DNA of 37,689 nucleotides from JBFFXF01 sp041569895. Its GTDB lineage: Bacteria > Planctomycetota > UBA8108 > JACQVS01. A program made the position numbers and the translations under genes. The stretch is from assembly GCA_041569895.1 (NCBI GenBank), contig JBFFXF010000030.1, positions 1-37,689 of the forward strand. Reading direction: 5' to 3'. Below are positions 32,094-37,689 of the stretch, piece after piece (position 1 is the first letter of the stretch; each line of letters begins with the position of its first letter). The notes beneath the pieces were generated by a model. It made no database searches. It was not told where the DNA came from and was given only the letters and a program-made list of their open reading frames with translations.

Positions 32094-34508
32094 GTGAAAA
32101 TCTCTCCTGCCATGCTCACTCGCGCCGCGTTCACGGTCATCCTTCTCTGTATCGGCTGTGAGGATGCCCGTGTCGACGCCGTGCCCGAGGTCCGGTTCAG
32201 CCGTGAGCGGGGATTCTGCGAGACACCGTTCGAGCTCGCGCTCTCGGCCGAGGGCGCGGCCATCCGATACACCACCGATGGCGCGACGCCGACCGCGGGG
32301 CGCGGGGCGCTCTACGACACGCCGATCCCGATCGGCGCGACGACGGTCGTGCGGGCCGTCGCGGTCGCCGGGGGCGCGGTGGGCGCGGTGGCGACGCACA
32401 CGTTCATCTTTCCGGCACACGTCGGGCGGCAGCCGGCGCGGCCTGCCGGGTACCTCACGTCCGTCGTCTCGGAGAGGAAGGGGCCGTCGCGCGCGCAGAC
32501 CTTCGACTATGCGATGGACGCGCGGGTGCTCGGCGACCCAGCGAGCGGCGACATCGCATCGCACCTCCGCGATCTGCCGAGCCTGGCGGTCGCGCTTCCC
32601 GTGGCGGACTTCAATCTCATCTACGCCAATCACCGCCGGCGCGGCGTCGAGTGGGAGCGAGCCGCGTCGGTCGAGCTGATCTATCCGGGCGCTTCCCGTT
32701 TCGCCGGATTCGCGGGGTTCCAGATCGACTGCGGGATTCGCAGCCACGGGGGTCTTGCGGTCGACCAGGCGCGAAAGAAGTCCTTCCGGCTGCTCTTCAA
32801 GAGGCAATACGGCGAGGGCAAACTGCGATACCCGCTCTTCGAGAGCGCCGTGCATCACGCGCACTCGGCGACCGACCGCTTCGACACCGTCGTGCTCCGC
32901 GCCGGGGGCAACACGAACTGGTCGAAGGACGACGCGTGGAAGCACGCGTCGAGCACCTACGTCCGCGACCAGCTTGTGCGCGACACGGAGATCGCGATGC
33001 GGGGCATCGGCGCGCGGGGCATCTTCGTGCATCTCTGGCTGAACGGGCTCTACTTCGGTCTCTACAACATCTGCGAGCGGCCGGACGCGAAGTTTCTCGC
33101 CACGTACTTCGGCGGGCAGCGGAGCGAGTTCTGCTCGGTGAACCACCACGGTCTCGTCGACGGTGACGACACGCGGTGGCGACAGCTGCTGACGGCGGCG
33201 CGACGCTCGGACGCGACGGCCGTCCGTGCGCTGCTCGACGTCGACGGCTTTTCCGATTACGTCCTGCTCAACTGGGCCGTCGGCATGGGCGACTGGCCCT
33301 ACAACAACTGGTACGCGGGGGCGCGCGCGCCGTCGGGGAAGTTTACCTTCCTCTGCTGGGACGCGGAGCTCGCGTTCTGGGCGCGAGCGGGCTACCACTA
33401 CTCCCACCCGGGCGCGCGCGTCAGCCCCCTCTTCCGGCGATCCTCCGCGCCGATTCCGCTGCTCTGGCGGGCGCTCGAGCGCGATCCGGATTTCCTGCTG
33501 GCGTTCGCGGACCGCGTCGCGCGCCATTGCGGCGAGGACGGCGCCCTCTCGGACGACGCCATGCGCTCGCGGTTCCAGCGGCTGGCTGCGGCGGTCGAGA
33601 CGGCGATCGTCGCCGAGTCCGCGCGGTGGGGCGACGCCGCGTGGGGGAACGAGAGCCGCCCGCGGACACGCGAGCGCGACTGGTATCCGAATCGTGACGC
33701 CGTGCTGGCGATGATCGACGGCAATCGGGACCGGCTGGTCGCTGCGCTTCGGGCGGCGGGCTACTACCCGCGCATCGACCCACCGCGGATCCGCCGCCTG
33801 AGTGATCCGGCCGTCGAGGGCGCGCTGGTCTCGATCGCGGCGCCGGGCGGCACCGGAGACGTCTTCTACACGACGGACGGAGTCGATCCACGCCAGCCGG
33901 GCACCGGCGCGACCGCCGCCTCGGCGCACCGTGTCGAGGAAGGCCCCATCCGGATCTCCGTCACCACTCGTGTCCGCGCGCGAGTCCGCCACCGCGGCGA
34001 ATGGAGCGCGCTCGCGGACGAGCTCGTGCTCGTCGGTCGCGCCACGCCGCCGCTCTGCATCACGGAGGTCATGTACCGTCCCGCGGGTGACAGCGAGGCG
34101 CTCGAGTTCGTCGAGATCCGCAACACGTCCACGGCGCTCGTCGACCTCACCGGGATGAGATTGACCGGCGTCGGGCACCACTTCGCGCCGGGCGCGACGG
34201 TGCCCGGTGGGGGCGTGCTCGTGCTGATCCCGGACGATGATCCGGCGGCGTTCTCGGCGCGCTACCCGTCAGTGGCCGTCGCGGGCGTCTACCGTGGCCA
34301 CCTCTCCAACGACGGCGAGGAGGTGCGACTCGTCGACCGCGACGGGGCGACGGTGTGCTCGGTCGCGTATCGATGTGACGGACCCTGGCCTGCCGAGGCC
34401 GCCGCCGGAGGCCGATCGCTCGAGCTCACCGATGGCGCGGGAGGCGAGCATCACGGGCCCGCGAGCTGGCGCGCGAGCGAGACTCCGGGCGGCACGCCCG
34501 GTCGGTGA
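32094..34508 (+). CDS. CotH-kinase-like lipoprotein with chitobiase-type and lamin-tail domains
   Basis: An 804-residue lipoprotein with lipobox CIGC (C22). Residues about 31-105 are a chitobiase/FN3-like domain containing YTTDGATPT. The CotH domain spans about 135-450 with FQIDCGIRSHGG, KKSFRLLFKRQYGEGKL, WLNGLYFGLYNICERPDA, GDWPYNNWYAG and FLCWDAELAF. A second YTTDG domain (about 560-650) and a lamin-tail domain (about 655-770, with CITEVMYRPAGDSEALEFVEIRNTS) follow. In the putative metal site the pair is D-A-E rather than D-L-D as in the other CotH protein. The start is a GTG at 32094 or an ATG at 32112; the GTG gives the more typical leader with Lys2. Function as a kinase is not shown by sequence alone. 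Confidence 0.85.
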   Translation: MKISPAMLTRAAFTVILLCIGCEDARVDAVPEVRFSRERGFCETPFELALSAEGAAIRYTTDGATPTAGRGALYDTPIPIGATTVVRAVAVAGGAVGAVATHTFIFPAHVGRQPARPAGYLTSVVSERKGPSRAQTFDYAMDARVLGDPASGDIASHLRDLPSLAVALPVADFNLIYANHRRRGVEWERAASVELIYPGASRFAGFAGFQIDCGIRSHGGLAVDQARKKSFRLLFKRQYGEGKLRYPLFESAVHHAHSATDRFDTVVLRAGGNTNWSKDDAWKHASSTYVRDQLVRDTEIAMRGIGARGIFVHLWLNGLYFGLYNICERPDAKFLATYFGGQRSEFCSVNHHGLVDGDDTRWRQLLTAARRSDATAVRALLDVDGFSDYVLLNWAVGMGDWPYNNWYAGARAPSGKFTFLCWDAELAFWARAGYHYSHPGARVSPLFRRSSAPIPLLWRALERDPDFLLAFADRVARHCGEDGALSDDAMRSRFQRLAAAVETAIVAESARWGDAAWGNESRPRTRERDWYPNRDAVLAMIDGNRDRLVAALRAAGYYPRIDPPRIRRLSDPAVEGALVSIAAPGGTGDVFYTTDGVDPRQPGTGATAASAHRVEEGPIRISVTTRVRARVRHRGEWSALADELVLVGRATPPLCITEVMYRPAGDSEALEFVEIRNTSTALVDLTGMRLTGVGHHFAPGATVPGGGVLVLIPDDDPAAFSARYPSVAVAGVYRGHLSNDGEEVRLVDRDGATVCSVAYRCDGPWPAEAAAGGRSLELTDGAGGEHHGPASWRASETPGGTPGR

Positions 34509-34572
34509 TCGGTCGCCGCGAAGTCTGGAAACAGAACCGCTCGGAGCGGGTCCGCCGCAGCGAGCGACGTTT

Positions 34573-34602
34573 CGGGAACGGGAACGGGTACGGGTACGGG
34601 TA
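34573..34602 (+). repeat. CGGGWA hexamer array, five units
   Basis: Two CGGGAA units and three CGGGTA units give five GGG runs on the plus strand. The array lies in the 109-base gap between two convergent genes, 15 bases from the stop of the oxidoreductase gene. Confidence 0.92.
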
Positions 34603-34617
34603 CGATGGCCTGCGCGT

Positions 34618-35742
34618 TCAACCCCCGCCGGTGAGCGACACGTTGACCCAGCGGCGCTCGGCGTGGGAGATGAGCACCGCATCGGCGACGATCTGCGCGT
34701 CGAGCCCGTGCGCGTAGCTCGGGACCGCGTCGCGTCCTGCGACGATCGCGCTGACGAGCTCCCACACCAGGTCGTAACGAAACACGGTCGCCGGCTCGCC
34801 CCGAGTGGGGTCGCGGGGGCTGCCCTCCGGCTTCAGGAAGCGTTCCGGCACGGCCCCGGGCGCGAGGTCATGACCGGTCCTGCCGAGCAGGATGGTGTTC
34901 GGCTCGTGCAGCCGATAGACGGCCGATCCCTCCGAGCCGTTGATCTCCGCCCACTCGTGACCGAATCCGTTCAGGTGGTATCCCTTCGCGAGCGTCGTGC
35001 CTTCCCAGACCCCGACCGCGCCGCTCCGGAACTCGCCGATCAGGGACGACCAGTCGTCGACGTCGGAGGGCGGGCACGGCTTTCCGTCGGGCGTCTCGGT
35101 GCGTGCGGCGAATCGCGCCACGGCTCCGGTGACGCGCTCGAGCGGGCCGAGGAGGTCCATCGCGAAGTCGAGGCGATGAATCGTCATGTCGAAGAGGTCG
35201 CCGGCTCCGGCGCGGTCCCGGTACTGCCGCCAGCCCCAGCTGGTCTCGGGAAGGTCGAGGAACCGCTGGCTCCGGAAGTGTCGCGGCTCCCCGAGCGCGC
35301 CCGACGAGACGAGGTGCTTCATGTACCGCATCGAGGGCGCGAACCGGTACGTGAAGGCGGTCATGTGGACGACGTGCGCCGCTCTCGCGGCGTCGAGCAT
35401 CTCGCGGACCTCGCCGGCGTTCAGACCGAGCGGCTTCTCGCACATCACGTGCTTCCCGGCGCGCGCCGCCGCGATCGACTGCTCGCGGTGCGCGAAGTTC
35501 GGCGTCGCGATGATCACCGCGTGGACGTCCGGGTCCGCGACGATGTCCTCGTACCGCGTCGTGACGCGGTCGACGTTCCAGTCGGCGCGCCGTTTTTCGA
35601 GCAAGGCCTCGTCGCGGTCGCAGACGGCGACGAGTCTGGCGCGCGGGTCGATCTGGATGCCGGGCACGTGGTGGTAGTCGCTCACCGCGCCGGCGCCGAC
35701 GATCGCGATGCCGATCGGTGGTGGGGTCGCTCGTGGAGTCAT
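34618..35742 (-). CDS. Gfo/Idh/MocA family oxidoreductase
   Basis: A 374-residue NAD(P)-dependent sugar or inositol dehydrogenase-like protein. The N-terminal Rossmann fold has IAIVGAGAVSDYHH, the strand-end ATPNFAHREQ and the catalytic-lysine motif CEKPLGL (K103). The C-terminal alpha/beta domain contains GDLFDMTIHRLDFAMDLLG with the conserved Asp/His. There is no leader, so it acts in the cytoplasm. The substrate cannot be told from sequence. It is divergent from the PIG-L deacetylase gene; such a pair might act on one amino sugar, but this is inference. Confidence 0.88.
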   Translation of the reverse strand: MTPRATPPPIGIAIVGAGAVSDYHHVPGIQIDPRARLVAVCDRDEALLEKRRADWNVDRVTTRYEDIVADPDVHAVIIATPNFAHREQSIAAARAGKHVMCEKPLGLNAGEVREMLDAARAAHVVHMTAFTYRFAPSMRYMKHLVSSGALGEPRHFRSQRFLDLPETSWGWRQYRDRAGAGDLFDMTIHRLDFAMDLLGPLERVTGAVARFAARTETPDGKPCPPSDVDDWSSLIGEFRSGAVGVWEGTTLAKGYHLNGFGHEWAEINGSEGSAVYRLHEPNTILLGRTGHDLAPGAVPERFLKPEGSPRDPTRGEPATVFRYDLVWELVSAIVAGRDAVPSYAHGLDAQIVADAVLISHAERRWVNVSLTGGG

Positions 35743-35903
35743 GGCTCGGTTCGCTCTCTCGCTGGATCGGTGGTGTCGGCGCAGCGGGGCTGCGCCGGGT
35801 CATGATAAGATGCGGGGGTCGTCAGTGGAATGCGGGGAGGTCTTTTTGTTCTGACCACACGGGAGCGGGCCCGGGGCGCGGCCCTACACGGCAAGGAGTC
35901 TGT

Positions 35904-36869
35904 ATGAGCACGACACGCTTTCTTCCGATCGTCTTCTGCATGGCCGCTGTCCTCGTGGCGGCCGTTCTCGTCGACGGCGAGCCCGACGCACGGGCGGGCG
36001 CGGCGTCCCTGAACGTCGGTCCGCCGCCTCCCGAGGACGGTGGGCTCCGCGTCATCGCGCTCGGCGCGCACCCGGACGACTGCGAGATCCGCGCCGGCGG
36101 AGTCGGCGCCCTCTGGTCGAGCGCCGGGCACCACGTCAAGTTCGTCTCGCTGACGAACGGAGACATCGGCCACTGGCAGACGGCGGGAGGGCCCCTCGCG
36201 CTCCGGCGCCTCGACGAGGTGACCCGGGCGGCGAAGATCCTCGGCGTCACGACGCAGGTGCTCGACATCCACGACGGCGAGCTGATGCCGACCCTCGAGA
36301 ACCGCAGGTCGGTGACGCGGCTGATCCGCCACTGGCGCGCCGACATCGTTCTCGGTCCGCGTCCGAACGATTACCACCCGGATCACCGCTATACCGGTGT
36401 CCTGATGCAGGACTCGGCGTACATGGTGACGGTGCCCTTCTTCTGCCCCGACGTCGAGCACATCGCCTACCGCGACAATCCCGTCTATCTCTTCTACTGG
36501 GACGGTTTCCAGAAGCCGAACCCGTTCGAGCCCGACGTCGTGGTGTCGATCGACTCGGTGATCGAGAAGAAGCTCGATGCGCTGGCCGTCATGGAGTCGC
36601 AGTTCTTCGAGGGCGGTTGCAACGGCTACGAGGGTCTCGTGCCGTCGAGCGAGGAGGGCAAGCGCCGGCGCCATCAGCAGGTGCGCGAGCGCTTCGCGAG
36701 GCGGTTCGAGGACGTCGCCAACAGGTACCGCGACAAGCTGATCGAGCTGTATGGCGAGGAACGCGGGCGCAAGGTGCGCTACGCCGAGGCCTTCGAGATC
36801 TGCGAGTACGGCCGCACGCCGCGCGATGATGAGCTCAAGGAGCTCTTCCCGTTCTTCGGCGACGAGTGA
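35904..36869 (+). CDS. Secreted PIG-L/LmbE-family deacetylase
   Basis: A 321-residue zinc hydrolase with a signal peptide (about 1-31). The zinc and catalytic motif is GAHPDDCE (H56, D58, D59), and the second metal His is in PNDYHPDHRYTG. Family members remove N-acetyl groups from GlcNAc-type sugars in GPI, mycothiol, bacillithiol and antibiotic pathways; exported versions are frequent in Planctomycetota. AAGGAG (35893-35898) lies six bases before the ATG, which fixes the start against a long upstream frame. The C-terminal 100 residues are charged and helical. Its stop is six bases from the stop of the convergent histidine kinase gene. Confidence 0.88.
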   Translation: MSTTRFLPIVFCMAAVLVAAVLVDGEPDARAGAASLNVGPPPPEDGGLRVIALGAHPDDCEIRAGGVGALWSSAGHHVKFVSLTNGDIGHWQTAGGPLALRRLDEVTRAAKILGVTTQVLDIHDGELMPTLENRRSVTRLIRHWRADIVLGPRPNDYHPDHRYTGVLMQDSAYMVTVPFFCPDVEHIAYRDNPVYLFYWDGFQKPNPFEPDVVVSIDSVIEKKLDALAVMESQFFEGGCNGYEGLVPSSEEGKRRRHQQVRERFARRFEDVANRYRDKLIELYGEERGRKVRYAEAFEICEYGRTPRDDELKELFPFFGDE

Positions 36870-36875
36870 CGGGGA

Positions 36876-37689
36876 TCACGCGTGCGGGACGGTCAGCGTG
36901 AAGGCGCTGCCCCGGCCCTCCGTGCTCTCGACGGAAAGATCGCCGCCGATCTGCTTCGCGTAGGCGCGGGCCAGCGCGAGGCCGAGCCCGAGACCGGCGC
37001 CGACGAGCGAGAACCTCGGCTCGACGCTCTGCTCGAACGGAAGGAAGATGCGCTCGAGGTCGCCCTCGGGGATGCCGTGTCCGGAGTCCTTGACGGTGAT
37101 CTCCGTGACGTCGTGTCCGGCGCCGTCCTTCGCGGTCTGCGCCGAGATGGCGACGAAGCCGCCCTTGTCGGTGTAGGCCACGGCGTTGCCGGTGAGCTCC
37201 GTCAACGCGCGGCCGAGCAGCTTCTGGTCGACTTTCACCTGACCGACGTCCTTCGGCACCCGGACCTGGAAACGCACGCCCTTCTCGCGCGCCTTCTCGC
37301 GAAGCGGCTCGACGCTGCGATCGATGAAGTCGCGCACGGAGACCTCGGATACGACGCTCTTCCACCGACCGGTCTGGAGCGTCTCGAGGTCGACGATCTG
37401 CGTCATCAGCCGGTCGGTGGCGGCGAGATGCGTTCGCATCTCCTCGATGTCCTTGCGCGTCTTCTCGGCGTCGCTGTCCACGGCCGACGCGACGCCGTCC
37501 GCGAGACGGCGAACGTTCTGGAGATGATTGCGGAGCTGGCGCGACCCGCCGCGGAAGAGGCTCTGCGAGGCGCCGACCGCCGCGGCGACCGATTCGCGCT
37601 CGCGCTCGAGGTCGCCGCGCAGTTTCTCGAGCTCGAAGTCCTTGGCCACGACCTCGTCACGGAGGCGGCCGACCTCCTCCTCGAGCTCG
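36876..37689 (-). CDS. Histidine kinase C-terminal part with altered H-box (cut by window edge)
   Basis: The frame is open to the end of the window, so the N-terminal sensor part is missing. About 271 residues are visible: a coiled coil, a dimerisation helix pair, then an ATPase domain. The ATPase is intact, with the N box in LTELTGNAVAYT, the G1 box DSGHGIP, the F box FLPFEQ and the G2 box GAGLGLGLALAR. In the dimerisation helix the usual S-H-E-L-R-x-P-L pattern appears to be SRQLRNHL, with Arg at the phospho-accepting position and a His five residues later. It may be an unusual kinase using the other His, or a catalytic-only regulator. No response regulator is in the window. Confidence 0.82.
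   Translation of the reverse strand, partial: ELEEEVGRLRDEVVAKDFELEKLRGDLERERESVAAAVGASQSLFRGGSRQLRNHLQNVRRLADGVASAVDSDAEKTRKDIEEMRTHLAATDRLMTQIVDLETLQTGRWKSVVSEVSVRDFIDRSVEPLREKAREKGVRFQVRVPKDVGQVKVDQKLLGRALTELTGNAVAYTDKGGFVAISAQTAKDGAGHDVTEITVKDSGHGIPEGDLERIFLPFEQSVEPRFSLVGAGLGLGLALARAYAKQIGGDLSVESTEGRGSAFTLTVPHA

Overview
The window is GC-rich chromosomal DNA from a bacterium that looks like a member of the Planctomycetota or a close relative. The evidence is an adjacent pair of PSCyt2/PSD1 (DUF1549/DUF1553) and DUF1501 genes, a cytochrome b fused to a PSCyt1-type (Planctomycete cytochrome C) domain, many secreted lipoproteins with CotH, lamin-tail, PKD, PQQ-propeller and carboxypeptidase-regulatory domains, and long antisense frames typical of high-GC DNA. 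No tRNA, rRNA, CRISPR array, transposase or phage gene was seen, so lineage and setting rest on protein families only.

Layout. 1-4834: a truncated mannonate-dehydratase-like gene, divergent from PSD1 and DUF1501 genes and an HpcH/HpaI-type aldolase; together these suggest breakdown of sugar acids. 4835-5300: no gene, but a stack of short tandem repeats. 5301-13547: a tightly packed eight-gene respiratory operon encoding a tetraheme cytochrome, a four-cluster ferredoxin subunit, an NrfD-like quinol-interacting membrane subunit, an octaheme hydroxylamine-oxidoreductase-like cytochrome, a protein of unknown function, NapD, NapA and a duplicated NapB-like tetraheme lipoprotein. The simplest reading is electron flow from quinol through the NrfD/ferredoxin/cytochrome module to periplasmic nitrate reductase, with the octaheme enzyme handling nitrite, hydroxylamine or NO. 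13735-18465: a secreted hydrolase, a LOG/MoCo-carrier-like protein, a PQQ-propeller lipoprotein and a phosphodiester-glycosidase-like protein. 18487-26686: a large CotH/LTD/PKD lipoprotein, divergent from a 1401-residue protein with about 14 carboxypeptidase-regulatory repeats and a small membrane protein. 26944-30899: a sugar epimerase-like TIM barrel, and a Rieske/cytochrome b pair in which cytochrome b carries three c-type heme domains. 31082-37689: an arginine-rich lipoprotein, a second CotH lipoprotein, a Gfo/Idh/MocA oxidoreductase, a PIG-L deacetylase and the C-terminal part of a histidine kinase.

The most unusual non-coding feature is a family of short tandem repeats that fills most of the longer intergenic gaps: hexamers of the CGGGNN/CCCGNN, CCGANN/TCGGNN and CGAGGA/CTCGTC types, a nonamer ACGCAGATT, and a CTCTGAY heptamer. 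The same modules recur at several unrelated loci, often start or end within a few bases of a start or stop codon, and the CGGGNN type has regularly spaced GGG runs that fit a G-quadruplex pattern. This repeat family and the nitrate reductase/octaheme cytochrome operon are the two best candidates for something undescribed.
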